Notes: generated from the sequence alone by a model not told the origin. Shown: positions 23,805-33,730, counted from the first letter of the stretch. The stretch is DNA of 64,000 nucleotides from JBGRQA01 sp041725895 (GCA_041725895.1 JBGRQA010000003.1:62001-126000); one strand, 5' to 3'. A program made the numbers and translations.

Positions 23805-25085
23805 CTAAAACCGAAGCAAGTTTGTAAAATAGGTCGTAGAATACTTTTGATCCAGATAGATCATTCCAAGCAGCACAAAATAGAGCCCTTTAAGGTATTC
23901 ATAGCGCAGGAAGACATCGGAATAGATGACTAAATCGATAAAGAAAATGATAGTTAAAACCAAAAAGGCAAGGTAGATGGGATGACTCAAGTAACGTTTT
24001 GAAACGTACCAGTACAATCGAACATAAAATAGTAGATACAACAATGTACCGAGAATACCGACCTGCAATAGCAACCAAACAAATCCCATCCGGCCGCCAT
24101 AGCGAACCCCATACTCTTCGTTCATTGTACCTGAATGAACATTATACTTGGACTGGATCAATCTCCCGGCTCCATCCCCCCAAAGAAAAAGATCGGTAGT
24201 TCCGGAAGATATATAGTTGATAAAATAAAATAAACCATCCTTTCGACGCATCTCCTCCATATTCTTACCTGCCGAAGAGGTATAATTTGTCACATATTTT
24301 GTCAGATATTCCGTATCAAAACTCCCACCTAAAGAATGTTCCGGGTTTAGAGTTGGATTGGTTCGCACAAAAACGTAAAACGCCACCCCCCCGCCTAATG
24401 CTATTAACAATAATTTTTGCACAACACGTCGATCAAAGATCATTCGATTCATCTTGTAGAAAAGAAAATAGCTGAGGACAAAGGCTATTGGAATGAAAAA
24501 AATAATTGCCCTTTTCGCTCCAACGATGGCGAAAAGGCAAAATCCACCAATCAGCAACAAATATTTTATCTTCTCGGAAAAAAGGAAATAACAAATCAAT
24601 ACAGTAATCACCAGTACAGGAAAGATAGTTGAAACACTTCCTGCATTAATGGAAAGGGTTCCTATCCCCCCTTTTTCTGATTGTCCCAACATAAAGTACT
24701 TAACAATAACTACAGGAATCTGAATTAAGACCAGAATCTTTAGATAAGCAATAACGGATTTAATCAGCCTAATATTCCTCTCATTCACCAAGATTACAAA
24801 ATACGTGTAGGACAAGAGAGTATAGATCAGAAAATAAACAAGTGAAAAGCTATCGATTCCATTAATTACAGAACTCGTTACAGACAGAAAGACGAATCCT
24901 AGAAACCAGCCCACAAATGGATAAACCAACCGACCTGCTTCCTGAATGAAGGTATAAAGAAATAACAATCCAGCCACCAAGGGGATTCCAACCTTATAGA
25001 TACCGGAAGGCAATCCTAAAAACTGAATCAACCCAGTGAAAAATATCAGTGACCAATAAACATAATGACCGAAAGTCTTTATCAT
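23805..25085 (-). CDS. wzy: O-antigen polymerase/ligase-like membrane protein (Wzy type)
   Basis: This 426-aa protein has about ten hydrophobic segments and one large periplasmic loop near residues 245-330 (NPTLNPEHSLGGSFDTEYLT, GDGAGRLIQSKYNVHSG), a layout typical of Wzy polymerases and WaaL-like proteins. In the same operon as a Wzx flippase and a Wzc-type co-polymerase, the polymerase role is most likely. Sequence alone does not separate polymerase from ligase. Its start overlaps the end of the upstream glycosyltransferase gene by 4 bases (ATGA), which suggests translational coupling. Confidence 0.8.
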   Translation of the reverse strand: MIKTFGHYVYWSLIFFTGLIQFLGLPSGIYKVGIPLVAGLLFLYTFIQEAGRLVYPFVGWFLGFVFLSVTSSVINGIDSFSLVYFLIYTLLSYTYFVILVNERNIRLIKSVIAYLKILVLIQIPVVIVKYFMLGQSEKGGIGTLSINAGSVSTIFPVLVITVLICYFLFSEKIKYLLLIGGFCLFAIVGAKRAIIFFIPIAFVLSYFLFYKMNRMIFDRRVVQKLLLIALGGGVAFYVFVRTNPTLNPEHSLGGSFDTEYLTKYVTNYTSSAGKNMEEMRRKDGLFYFINYISSGTTDLFLWGDGAGRLIQSKYNVHSGTMNEEYGVRYGGRMGFVWLLLQVGILGTLLYLLFYVRLYWYVSKRYLSHPIYLAFLVLTIIFFIDLVIYSDVFLRYEYLKGLYFVLLGMIYLDQKYSTTYFTNLLRF

Positions 25086-26161
25086 TTTGTACGGTTTATT
25101 AATAAAGGTTTCAGATTCTGTTCTACTATATTACTCCACTTGTATTTTTCGAGGGAGGCAACAATCCGGGAGTATTTGAACAAATGCCGCTTGTAGTAAA
25201 AAGCTTTTAAGGATTCGAAAAACGAATAGGGAGTATCACGACAAAGCAAGCCATTGGTTTTATTTATCAGTTTTATATTCTCATAAGTTGCAGTACCAAT
25301 ACATACCATACCTGAGAGAATGTATTCAAAAGTTTTGGTAGGAGGTTGAAATTCGAAAAACTTAGTTATCGGCACATAACAGACTCCAACATTACTGGCT
25401 CTATAGTAAGGAAGTAAATCCTGCTGACATCTTCGGCCATGAAAAACCACAACTCCTTCTAAATTCAATTCCTTAATCGTATTCCGGATTAATTCCTCTT
25501 CGCTTTCGGTCCCGGCTCCAAAGATATCATAGGTACAACCCAGGTATTGGCCAAATTGCTCGTAAAACTTTGCGAATCCAACAATCGTTTCATGAATCTT
25601 CCTTTGATAAAGATTGCCTACGTACAATAATTTCAGATCCCGATAATGACTATCTCTCTTTGAAATCACCTCTGCCCCAAGAGGAAGCCAATGGCATTTT
25701 CCGGCTTTTAGTCCCAGATGTTTCATTAGCCCTTTGGAGAGAATTGTAATCTTTTTAAAGAAAAGAGATTCCAATTTTATTTGCAGATTCTGCAAATAGT
25801 TAGCAACAATATTCTTTTTCAGCGATCCGGTCCGAATATCAAGAATAACGGTTTTCTGAGAAGAAAAAAGTAGTCCAATAAGAAAGCACAATCGAAAATA
25901 GACACTAAACACGATATCATATCTCCCTTCTTTGATCTCCTGAATAACAGCTCTCACCCACCGAAGATGCCGCACTATTTTTTTGTTACGAAAACTAATG
26001 TATTGAACTTTTATTCCATCCAATTCCACCTTACTCCACCCCCTGTCGTGACAAAGAAAGGTGATATCGAACTCATCCTTTAAGTATTTGGCGTAATGAT
26101 AATATCCGGCCTGATAACCAAATTGACCATTGTTGACAATCAAAAGCTTTGGCTTATTCAT
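25082..26161 (-). CDS. Glycosyltransferase family 4
   Basis: This 359-aa GT-B type protein has an N-terminal KLLIVNNGQFGYQAGYYHYA segment and a donor domain with LKLLYVGNLYQRKIHETIVG, YDIFGAGTESEEELI and FHGRRCQQDLLPYYRASNVG. The EX7E motif is replaced by EFQPPTKTFEYILSGM, a variant seen in some family 4 members. It is the third glycosyltransferase of the operon. Its stop codon overlaps the Wzy start. Confidence 0.85.
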   Translation of the reverse strand: MNKPKLLIVNNGQFGYQAGYYHYAKYLKDEFDITFLCHDRGWSKVELDGIKVQYISFRNKKIVRHLRWVRAVIQEIKEGRYDIVFSVYFRLCFLIGLLFSSQKTVILDIRTGSLKKNIVANYLQNLQIKLESLFFKKITILSKGLMKHLGLKAGKCHWLPLGAEVISKRDSHYRDLKLLYVGNLYQRKIHETIVGFAKFYEQFGQYLGCTYDIFGAGTESEEELIRNTIKELNLEGVVVFHGRRCQQDLLPYYRASNVGVCYVPITKFFEFQPPTKTFEYILSGMVCIGTATYENIKLINKTNGLLCRDTPYSFFESLKAFYYKRHLFKYSRIVASLEKYKWSNIVEQNLKPLLINRTK

Positions 26162-26221
26162 TTCTAGAAAAATAAGTTGATTTTAAAAGACACATATTCT
26201 CCTTGGATGAAGAAGTTCAGA

Positions 26222-27514
26222 TCATATTATTTTGTATCGGTAGGACTCCACCTGCTCATCTGTTCGTGATTTCCAAAAGGCAATAAACATCACAGTAAGC
26301 ATTAAAAGAGCCTGAGTCACCAGAGAAGTTACGGCTGCTCCATAAGCACCGTATTGCGGAATAAATAGGTAGTTAAGAAGAATGTTGAAACCAGCCAAAA
26401 TGCCAAATATTACAATCCTCTCCACCAGGAGATTAAAGCCTTCCAAAATTTGATGTCCCCACAAGCTGATTAAACGGATGGGAACAAACCAAATCAGAAC
26501 AGTTAGAATAGCACTTGCCTCAGCATAGGCCTCCCCAAAAGCAACTGTTATAATCGGCTCACTTAGGTAGGTGCCAAGCATACACCCCAGACTCACCAGC
26601 AAACTTCCTCCCAGTAGATATTTCAGCAATTTGCTTCTGAATTGAGCTTTAAAAATATTTCGAGCACTATTAGGAAACAGGGAAACAGAAAAAGTTTGTA
26701 CAAGCGTAATTCCTACAAAAACAATTTGCCAGGCCACAGAATAGACACCCACCTCCTCATTCCCTTTCATCATATTCAGCATTTGAATATCAACCCGCAT
26801 CGTAATAATATTTAGCAATGCTATAATGCCGAAGAATAAAACGGGTTTGTAAATTCTTTTGGTAAAATTCCAATCTATTTTAAGATTTATTTTTTGCCTG
26901 TAAACCTTTCCGGCATTGTAGATCTGAAAGAAAAGAGCTGCCACACTGCTGAACAAAGCACACCCCGCAAGCAAATACACATTTACTATATCAAAAAACA
27001 GTAGACCGAGAACACAAAGGGAAAAAATTATAATTCGAAAGAAATTGACCAGGGCGACATATTGCATTTTCTCCAACACGAGAAAGGTGGTAGAGTAGTG
27101 TTCGAGTAATCCTGAGGCAACTGCACCCCCGCTGATAATCAAAAGCGAGAGAATTATTATCAATTTCAGAGTCTGAGTATCATAACCAATCACAAAAGCA
27201 ACCACAATAGCCATTACAAAAGCGAAAAGAGAAGTCCACAATCGAAGTGGGAAAATTTTATTCTGTATAAAGTCAATTCGCTCAGTTTGCCTGGCGCCTT
27301 CACGAAGTACAGTCATATCAAAACCCAATTTGGAGAAGATAGCCATGATGGCCACATAAGTTAGGGCGGTACTGTAAGCCCCATAATCTTCAGGTCCGAA
27401 AAACCGGGCAACAAAAACAAAAACCACCAGAAGAATTCCTTTGGTAACGAAACTATTGGCCGCTAGAATTATGGAATTTTTAAGAATTCTTTTTGCTGAT
27501 TTCGATCGTAACAT
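26222..27514 (-). CDS. wzx: Polysaccharide flippase (Wzx, MATE-like MOP superfamily)
   Basis: This 430-aa integral membrane protein has about 12 hydrophobic helices. It begins ILKNSIILAANSFVTKGILL and includes FFGPEDYGAYSTALTYVAI, the usual opening of Wzx/RfbX proteins. It would flip the lipid-linked repeat unit to the periplasmic face before polymerisation. The gene starts 3 bases after the stop of the epimerase gene, which implies one transcript. Confidence 0.9.
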   Translation of the reverse strand: MLRSKSAKRILKNSIILAANSFVTKGILLVVFVFVARFFGPEDYGAYSTALTYVAIMAIFSKLGFDMTVLREGARQTERIDFIQNKIFPLRLWTSLFAFVMAIVVAFVIGYDTQTLKLIIILSLLIISGGAVASGLLEHYSTTFLVLEKMQYVALVNFFRIIIFSLCVLGLLFFDIVNVYLLAGCALFSSVAALFFQIYNAGKVYRQKINLKIDWNFTKRIYKPVLFFGIIALLNIITMRVDIQMLNMMKGNEEVGVYSVAWQIVFVGITLVQTFSVSLFPNSARNIFKAQFRSKLLKYLLGGSLLVSLGCMLGTYLSEPIITVAFGEAYAEASAILTVLIWFVPIRLISLWGHQILEGFNLLVERIVIFGILAGFNILLNYLFIPQYGAYGAAVTSLVTQALLMLTVMFIAFWKSRTDEQVESYRYKII

Positions 27515-27517
27515 AAA

Positions 27518-28585
27518 CTAGTCTTTCTGAGCTCCGTAACAATACCAATGACAAGTTTTCTCCAATCCCAACTGCACTTTCATTTCAGGTTCGTACCCAA
27601 GAACCTCTTTCGCCTTAGTGATATCCGCAAGAGAATGAGCAATATCGCCCAACCGATTGGGTCCGTACAAAACAGGAACTTCCGAGATTCTATCATCCCA
27701 AAGGGATAGGTTTTTATTTAGAATCTCCACCAATTTATTTAAATCTGTTCGCTCTCCATGAGCTACATTGAACACCTCAGAGAGTACACTATCATCCGAA
27801 GTCCTACTTTCCAATCCATTCCTCCTTTTCATGTATAGTGATCGGCGTTTCCGAATCGTTTCAGTGGACAATAACGCAGCCAACTGCACCACCTGAATCA
27901 CATTGTCTATATACGTAAAATCACGACTGTGGCAACCATCCCCATTAATCTGAGGACTTTCCCTGCGATTTAACTTTTGGATGAATTTTGGAATTACGGC
28001 GGCATAGTCTCCCATAGGATCCTGACGCCGACCGAAAACATTAAAATAGCGCAGTCCAATAGTCTCCAATCCATATAACTCTGAAAAATTACGGGCATAC
28101 ACCTCATTTACAAGCTTCGTAATTGCATAAGGCGAAAGTGGCTTTCCAATCTGATGCTCCACTTTGGGCAACTCGAGACTGTCTCCGTATACTGCAGAAC
28201 TCGAAGCATACACAAACCGTTTAACACTCTCCTCCTTCGCTGCAAACATCATATTCACAAAACCACCCACATTTACCTCATTCGTAAGAACCGGATTCTT
28301 TATCGATCGGGGTACCGACCCAAGAGCTGCATGATGCAGAACATACTCCATTCCAGCAACAGCTTTCTTACAGTCTTTGTAGTTTCGAATATCCCCCTCA
28401 ATAAGTTGGAAATTTCTATGTCCGGAGAATTCAGTCAAATTATGACGATGCCCAGTGGAAAAATCATCAAGGCAAACAACATAATTATTCTGATTTAGTA
28501 GAGTTTCACACAAATTTGAGCCAATAAATCCCGCACCACCTGTGACCAGCACTCTAGAATTTTGTATCAACCTTGATTCCATCAC
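27518..28585 (-). CDS. NAD-dependent UDP-N-acetylhexosamine 4-epimerase (WbpP/TviC type)
   Basis: This 355-aa extended short-chain dehydrogenase has the NAD motif TGGAGFIGSNL (15-25), YASSSAVYG and the catalytic Tyr153-xxx-Lys157 in SPYAITKLVNEVYA. Similarity to WbpP/TviC (for example ALGSVPRSIKNP and GDGCHSRDFTYIDNV) points to interconversion of UDP-GlcNAc and UDP-GalNAc, or of the matching uronic acids. It directly follows the WbpO/TviB-like dehydrogenase gene. Together they can supply galacto- and gluco-configured amino-uronic acids. Confidence 0.9.
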   Translation of the reverse strand: MMESRLIQNSRVLVTGGAGFIGSNLCETLLNQNNYVVCLDDFSTGHRHNLTEFSGHRNFQLIEGDIRNYKDCKKAVAGMEYVLHHAALGSVPRSIKNPVLTNEVNVGGFVNMMFAAKEESVKRFVYASSSAVYGDSLELPKVEHQIGKPLSPYAITKLVNEVYARNFSELYGLETIGLRYFNVFGRRQDPMGDYAAVIPKFIQKLNRRESPQINGDGCHSRDFTYIDNVIQVVQLAALLSTETIRKRRSLYMKRRNGLESRTSDDSVLSEVFNVAHGERTDLNKLVEILNKNLSLWDDRISEVPVLYGPNRLGDIAHSLADITKAKEVLGYEPEMKVQLGLEKTCHWYCYGAQKD

Positions 28586-28612
28586 ATTTCAAGTTTACAA
28601 CAGCCCAATTTT

Positions 28613-29884
28613 CTATAACCTTCCGTCTACAATATCCTTGGGTAGAATAGCTTTGATATCAAAGATGACCGTATCATATCCGTTTTTTAACGCTTTCACA
28701 TCAATTTCCTTCAATTCCCGATGAGCAACTGCCGCCACAATGGCATCGTACTTATCCCCATTTAAGTGATCCATAATGTCAATACCATAGGTTTTCTTTA
28801 CTTCCACTGGGTCGGCCCAGGGATCATACACATGAACACTACAGCCAAAATCCTCTAATTCACGAATTACATCAATCACCTTGGAATTTCGGATATCCGG
28901 ACAATTCTCCTTAAAAGTAATGCCCATTATAAGGACTTGCGATCCGGGAATTCGATATCCTTTCTTAATCATTTCTTTAACAACATTAAATGCCACATAG
29001 GAGCCCATGTTATCGTTCAACCTACGTCCAGCCAGAATAATTTGGGGATTGTAACCAAATTCCTGGGCTTTATGTGTAAGGTAATAGGGATCCACACCAA
29101 TGCAATGTCCTCCCACCAAACCAGGCTTGAAGGGAAGAAAATTCCATTTGGTAGCGGCAGCCTCAAGCACCTCGTTCGTATCGATTCCCAAACGATTAAA
29201 AATTACAGCCAATTCATTCACAAAAGCAATATTGATATCTCGTTGTGAATTTTCAATCACTTTGGCTGCTTCTGCTATTCGCATAGAAGACACTTTATAG
29301 GTTCCTGCTTCAATTATAGATGCATACAACCGGTCAACGAAATCAGCTGTTTCAGGAGTCGATCCAGAAGTAACTTTTGTTATTCGGGTCAGGGTATGAA
29401 CCTTATCCCCCGGGTTGATCCGTTCGGGAGAATAGCCACAAAAGAAATCCTCATTGAAGCGCAAGCCGCTAAATTGCTCCAAAACGGGAACGCAATCATC
29501 TTCCGTCGCTCCGGGATACACCGTTGATTCATAAATCACCACATCGCCTTTCTTCAGGACTTTTGCGACACACTCCGAGGCCTCCTTCAAAGGAGTTAAA
29601 TCCGGATGCTTGTTCCGATTCAATGGGGTAGGAACCGTGATAATAAAAATATTATATCGCCTTAATTGTTCTGGATTATTGGTAAAACGGAGGAAGCTAG
29701 ACATCTCTAATTCCTCCTTCTCAACTTCCCGGGTACGATCCACCCCAATTACAAGTTCTTCGATCCGAACGGGATTAATATCGAACCCCATAGTATCGTA
29801 TTTTTTTCCGAACTCAACAGCTAAGGGGAGACCAACATACCCCAAACCTATCACAGCGATTCTGTGCTCCCTATCTTCAATCAT
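28613..29884 (-). CDS. UDP-N-acetylhexosamine 6-dehydrogenase (WbpO/TviB type)
   Basis: This 423-aa enzyme oxidises C6 of a UDP-N-acetylhexosamine to the uronic acid with two NAD. It has the N-terminal GLGYVGLPLAVEF Rossmann motif (13-25), FDINPVRIEEL, ESTVYPGATED, the central EAAKVIENSQRDINIAFVNE helix and the catalytic Cys261 in GGHCIGVDPYYL. The full-length match is to the WbpO/TviB subgroup rather than to UDP-glucose dehydrogenases. It produces UDP-GlcNAcA or UDP-GalNAcA, the first intermediate for the next three enzymes of the operon. Confidence 0.92.
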   Translation of the reverse strand: MIEDREHRIAVIGLGYVGLPLAVEFGKKYDTMGFDINPVRIEELVIGVDRTREVEKEELEMSSFLRFTNNPEQLRRYNIFIITVPTPLNRNKHPDLTPLKEASECVAKVLKKGDVVIYESTVYPGATEDDCVPVLEQFSGLRFNEDFFCGYSPERINPGDKVHTLTRITKVTSGSTPETADFVDRLYASIIEAGTYKVSSMRIAEAAKVIENSQRDINIAFVNELAVIFNRLGIDTNEVLEAAATKWNFLPFKPGLVGGHCIGVDPYYLTHKAQEFGYNPQIILAGRRLNDNMGSYVAFNVVKEMIKKGYRIPGSQVLIMGITFKENCPDIRNSKVIDVIRELEDFGCSVHVYDPWADPVEVKKTYGIDIMDHLNGDKYDAIVAAVAHRELKEIDVKALKNGYDTVIFDIKAILPKDIVDGRL

Positions 29885-29904
29885 GTCCCCAATAAATAAG
29901 ATGA

Positions 29905-30999
29905 TTAACTAATTTGCCGGTTGTTACCATTCATAAAAAGATCCTTAACCTGCACTTTATGGTTTTTAAGCAGATTTAAGTTTCTTAATTGATAAATACG
30001 TTCAATAATATCAACTATTTTAAGGCCTTCCAGAGCATTCGTGGCAATGGCACTATTGTGTTTCAACTTATCAATTACATTGGCAATTACACAAGAATGA
30101 TTTTGGGCAGAACCTGTATAGGGCCCGTAATTCAAAGGTGGATTGGCAGCTGGCAGAACTGGTAATACGTAATTCTCGATATCGCAATATTCCACTTTGT
30201 TCATGTATTGTCCTGCAACTTTTACGGTCCCCTTTTCTCCAATAATGGTTATAGAACTTTCCAAATTTTTCCGGTAAACAGCGGTGGAATAATTAAGACT
30301 CCCCATTCCCCCATTTATAAATCTAAAACTTATCACACCAGAATCCTCAAAATCGGTCAAATCCTGATGGTTAAAATCATTAAAGTGCCCTTGTATATCG
30401 GTAATATCTCCAAAAAGCCAATACATTATATCAATAAAATGGGAAAACTGGGTAAATAGGGTGCCTCCATCCAATTTCATATCACCATGCCAGTTTCCCG
30501 GTTTATAATACCTCTCATCCCTGTTCCAGTAACAATTCAATTGAACCATGAAAATCTTCCCTAACAACTCACGCTCGACAACACTTTTCAGCCAAACAGA
30601 AGGAGGCGAATATCGATTCTGCATGACAACAAAAATATGCCGGGAAACCTCCAACGAACGAAACACCATTTTTTCGGCATCCGAACGACTTAGGGCCATT
30701 GGCTTTTCACAGACCACATGCATATTATTACTCAAGGCGTAAAGTGCTATTTCGGAGTGCAAACCATTGGGGACGCAAATATTCACCACATCAATTTCCG
30801 GATGATTTCGAATCATTATGCGGTAATCCCCATAGAAAGGCATATCATGGAAAAATAAGCCTAACTGTTCAGGTTTTAAAATATCACAACAGGCGACTAA
30901 ATCAGCCTCCGGATTATGCCTTATCATTTCTGCATGCCGCTTTCCTATATGCCCTAAGCCCACTACTGCAAATCGTATTTTCCTTTCTCCAATCATCAC
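29905..30999 (-). CDS. Gfo/Idh/MocA oxidoreductase, UDP-GlcNAcA 3-dehydrogenase type (WbpB/WlbA)
   Basis: This 364-aa protein has the NAD-binding VVGLGHIGKRHAEMI (12-26) and the Gfo motif CEKPMAL with Lys99. The aromatic GNWHGDMKLDGGTLFTQFSH region follows, with a conserved GG-H type catalytic site. Together with the neighbouring aminotransferase and acetyltransferase it fits the WbpB step, oxidation of C3 of UDP-N-acetylglucosaminuronate to the 3-keto sugar. Met1 or Met2 could start translation. Confidence 0.88.
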   Translation of the reverse strand: MMIGERKIRFAVVGLGHIGKRHAEMIRHNPEADLVACCDILKPEQLGLFFHDMPFYGDYRIMIRNHPEIDVVNICVPNGLHSEIALYALSNNMHVVCEKPMALSRSDAEKMVFRSLEVSRHIFVVMQNRYSPPSVWLKSVVERELLGKIFMVQLNCYWNRDERYYKPGNWHGDMKLDGGTLFTQFSHFIDIMYWLFGDITDIQGHFNDFNHQDLTDFEDSGVISFRFINGGMGSLNYSTAVYRKNLESSITIIGEKGTVKVAGQYMNKVEYCDIENYVLPVLPAANPPLNYGPYTGSAQNHSCVIANVIDKLKHNSAIATNALEGLKIVDIIERIYQLRNLNLLKNHKVQVKDLFMNGNNRQIS

Positions 31000-31027
31000 A
31001 AAAATTAATTACGTCATCACAAGAAAA

Positions 31028-31606
31028 CTACAATACTCGTCCTACTTTATTATTCATTAAACGATACTTCTGTCCACTCTCCGGACAAAAAGCGATTCCT
31101 TCATCATTAAATTTTAACCGATGTCCATATTCACTCACCCAGCCAATCTGTCGGGAAGGGTTTCCCACTACAAGGGCATAATCCAGGACCGAATTCGTAA
31201 CAACTGCTCCTGCACCTACAAATGCAAATCGCCCAATTTCATTACCGCACAAAATGGTAGCATTGGCCCCAATACTTGCCCCGGTACGAACCAGGGTTTC
31301 CTTAAATTCGGATTTTCGATTCACCGCCGAACGAGGATTAATAACATTGGTAAATACCATGGAAGGCCCAAGAAAAACATCATCCTCGCATTTTACGCCG
31401 GTGTAAACCGAAACATTGTTTTGGACTTTCACATTCCGCCCCAAAACAACTCCACAGGAAACAACCACATTCTGACCAATATTACATTCTCTTCCGATAC
31501 TGCAATGGGACATTATATGTGAAAAATGCCAGATTTTGGTTCCTTCACCAATGGAACATCCCTCATCTATAACCGCAGTGGGGTGTGCAAAATAATTGGA
31601 TTTCAT
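31028..31606 (-). CDS. Hexapeptide N-acetyltransferase (WbpD/WlbB type)
   Basis: This 192-aa left-handed beta-helix protein begins YFAHPTAVIDEGCSIGEGTK with many hexapeptide turns (IGRECNIGQNVVVSCGVVLG). It also has DDVFLGPSMVFTNVINPRSA, a signature of WbpD and PglD-like sugar acetyltransferases. It would acetylate the 3-amino group of UDP-2-acetamido-3-amino-2,3-dideoxyglucuronate using acetyl-CoA. It sits 6 bases after the aminotransferase gene. Confidence 0.9.
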   Translation of the reverse strand: MKSNYFAHPTAVIDEGCSIGEGTKIWHFSHIMSHCSIGRECNIGQNVVVSCGVVLGRNVKVQNNVSVYTGVKCEDDVFLGPSMVFTNVINPRSAVNRKSEFKETLVRTGASIGANATILCGNEIGRFAFVGAGAVVTNSVLDYALVVGNPSRQIGWVSEYGHRLKFNDEGIAFCPESGQKYRLMNNKVGRVL

Positions 31607-31612
31607 ACGTAC

Positions 31613-32779
31613 TCAATTTGCCTCTTTTCCGGCCAATTCTACAAGGTTTTGATTTACTGCCGTCACGATATAGTTGAGCTGCTCTTCTCGCATTTCCGTA
31701 TGAATGGGAAGAGACAAACCAATCTCACACAATCGCTCGGCAACAGGAAAGCTACCAACCCCATATCCATTTATGCAGTAAGCATTCTGCAAATGTAGTG
31801 GTTTGGGGTAGTACACAACAGAGGGAATTCCTGCCTGAAGCAAACGGCTTCTCAACTGATCTCTTAAACTTACGGAAGATTTCCTTCCATGAACCAGAAT
31901 TGTATATTGGTTGAAAATATGCGTACTATAGTCAGCCCTTACAGGGATTTTCACCGCAGGAATTTGCAAAAAGGCCTTGTCATAAAAGGAAGCAATCTCT
32001 CTGCGAATGGAATTATAATCGTTAAGATGTTGCAATTTAACTCGCAATATAGCCGCTTGAATACTATCCAGCCGGGAATTGCAACCAATAATCTCATGAT
32101 AATACTTCTTACTTTGGCCATGATTGGCAATCATTTTAGCCTTTTTAGCAAGCAAATCATCATTTGTAAACAAGGCTCCTCCGTCCCCAAAACATCCTAG
32201 ATTCTTGGTTGGAAAAAAGGAAGTTGTTCCAAAATCCCCCATTGTACCAGCATAAACCTGACTTCCATCTGAATATTTATATTTAGCTCCCAAAGCCTGG
32301 GCTGTATCCTCTACAATTTTAAGATTGTACCTTTGAGCTAATTTCCCAAGAGCTTCCATGTTGGCACACTGCCCGAAAAGATGAACCGGTATCACCGCTT
32401 TAGTCCTACTTGTAAGTTTCTCCTCAAATTGCTTCACATCAATCGTAAAAGTCAACGGATCAACATCAACAAAAACGGGTTTCAGTTTCAACAATGCAAT
32501 AACTTCCGCTGAAGCAGCATAGGTGTGAACCGGAACAGCCACCTCATCACCGGGACTAAGATCCAGGGACATTAAAGCGATCTGCAGGGCATCTGTTCCG
32601 CTCCCACAGGGGATAACATACTTCACTCCCAACCAGGATGCTAATTCTTCAACAAAAAGATCCACCTGGGGACCATTAATAAATGCCGTAGAATTGATCA
32701 CTTCCTGAATAGCCTGATCAATTTGATCCTTAATTTTAAGATATTGACCATGAAGGTCCACCATTGAAACCTTAAGCAT
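31613..32779 (-). CDS. DegT/DnrJ/EryC1 sugar aminotransferase (WbpE/WlbC type)
   Basis: This 388-aa PLP enzyme has Asp158 (VEDTAQALGA) and the PLP-binding Lys192 in TTSFFPTKNLGCFGDGG, and it begins MVDLHGQYLKIKDQID. It fits WbpE, which aminates the 3-keto intermediate with glutamate as donor. It is the first gene of the 18.5-kb operon that ends with the autokinase. With WbpO-, WbpB- and WbpD-like partners it makes UDP-2,3-diacetamido-2,3-dideoxy-uronic acid. No WbpI-like 2-epimerase is in the window, so the manno form is not predicted from here. Confidence 0.92.
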   Translation of the reverse strand: MLKVSMVDLHGQYLKIKDQIDQAIQEVINSTAFINGPQVDLFVEELASWLGVKYVIPCGSGTDALQIALMSLDLSPGDEVAVPVHTYAASAEVIALLKLKPVFVDVDPLTFTIDVKQFEEKLTSRTKAVIPVHLFGQCANMEALGKLAQRYNLKIVEDTAQALGAKYKYSDGSQVYAGTMGDFGTTSFFPTKNLGCFGDGGALFTNDDLLAKKAKMIANHGQSKKYYHEIIGCNSRLDSIQAAILRVKLQHLNDYNSIRREIASFYDKAFLQIPAVKIPVRADYSTHIFNQYTILVHGRKSSVSLRDQLRSRLLQAGIPSVVYYPKPLHLQNAYCINGYGVGSFPVAERLCEIGLSLPIHTEMREEQLNYIVTAVNQNLVELAGKEAN

Positions 32780-33653
32780 AAAAATTGAATTTAAATTGTA
32801 AATTATTCAGATAGAATTCGATTAGTAAAGGGTAAAACTTCAACTAGGAAACATCAGAACCCACCCACTAAATTTCGCCGATAATCACTATAAAGGAGAA
32901 GGCAGTATAATACGCTTCTCGTAAGAAATTCTAAAAATGTATAATTGGAAAAATAAAATATTGAATAGAAATTGTTCCTTTTACAAGGAAGAAGAAACTC
33001 CATACAAAATAGTATTCAACAACTGAACACAATTGGCACGACTTCGTCGTCTCGGTCCCACAGAATACCTTCTGAGAAACGAGCATTAACAATCACATCA
33101 AGACTGATGAGTTGAGAAAAAATCAGAAAATGAAAAATATCATTTAGTCCTTACTTCAGGGGAGCAAAAAAGGCAGCAATAGCTTATCGTATACTAATTC
33201 AATTTGTGTGGGCAGGTATTGTAAGCTATTTCGGGATCAAAAACAACCAAAATACTGATTATAAAACGCTTACTAAATTTAACCAAATTTGGTCTGTTTT
33301 CAGTATGCATATGCAAGTTCAAAACATATTCTAAAAAAAGCAAATATCTTCCCTTCAAATTCTGGCATTTCCTCATTTCTTTTACTAAAGCATGATTTCT
33401 TACCATCAAATAACGTTTTTTTTAGATGCAATTATTCATTTACAAAATTGATGGTGGCACAACACATATCCCCATCATAACACATCAGCTTCCAGCAACT
33501 TAACGTTTAAGCTTTATTAAATCATCGATATCTCTACACATATTAATTTTGGGATACTATAATAATTCCAACAAAGAAAAAGGGATCCTTGCTGATAGGA
33601 ATTGCTATCCAATACCAAACTTCTCGTAAAGAAAATCTACTTCGTTTTGAAAC
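32780..33653. other. Long non-coding region upstream of the exopolysaccharide operon
   Basis: About 870 bases lie between the first operon gene and the beta-helix gene's terminator. I find no protein-like frame. The stretch must hold the operon promoter and perhaps a long leader, as is common before Bacteroidota capsule operons, but I could not identify a convincing TTG/TAnnTTTG pair. A short frame at 33409-33194 on the minus strand lacks coding character. Confidence 0.5.
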
Positions 33654-33684
33654 AAAAAAAAGGCCATCCTCCCGGACAGCCTTT
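33654..33684 (-). terminator. Rho-independent terminator of the beta-helix gene
   Basis: On the minus strand AAAGGCTGTCC, loop GGGA, GGATGGCCTTT form an 11-bp stem (two G.U pairs) followed by a T-run. It lies about 47 bases past the stop at 33731. Confidence 0.85.
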
Positions 33685-33730
33685 CATGAGTTTATCTATT
33701 ACTCTATTTTTTAATCATCTTCAAGACAAG

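Noticed and set aside
33194..33409. 71-aa minus-strand ORF in the gap upstream of the exopolysaccharide operon
   Set aside because: No upstream signal, AT-driven composition and no recognisable motif; not distinguishable from chance.
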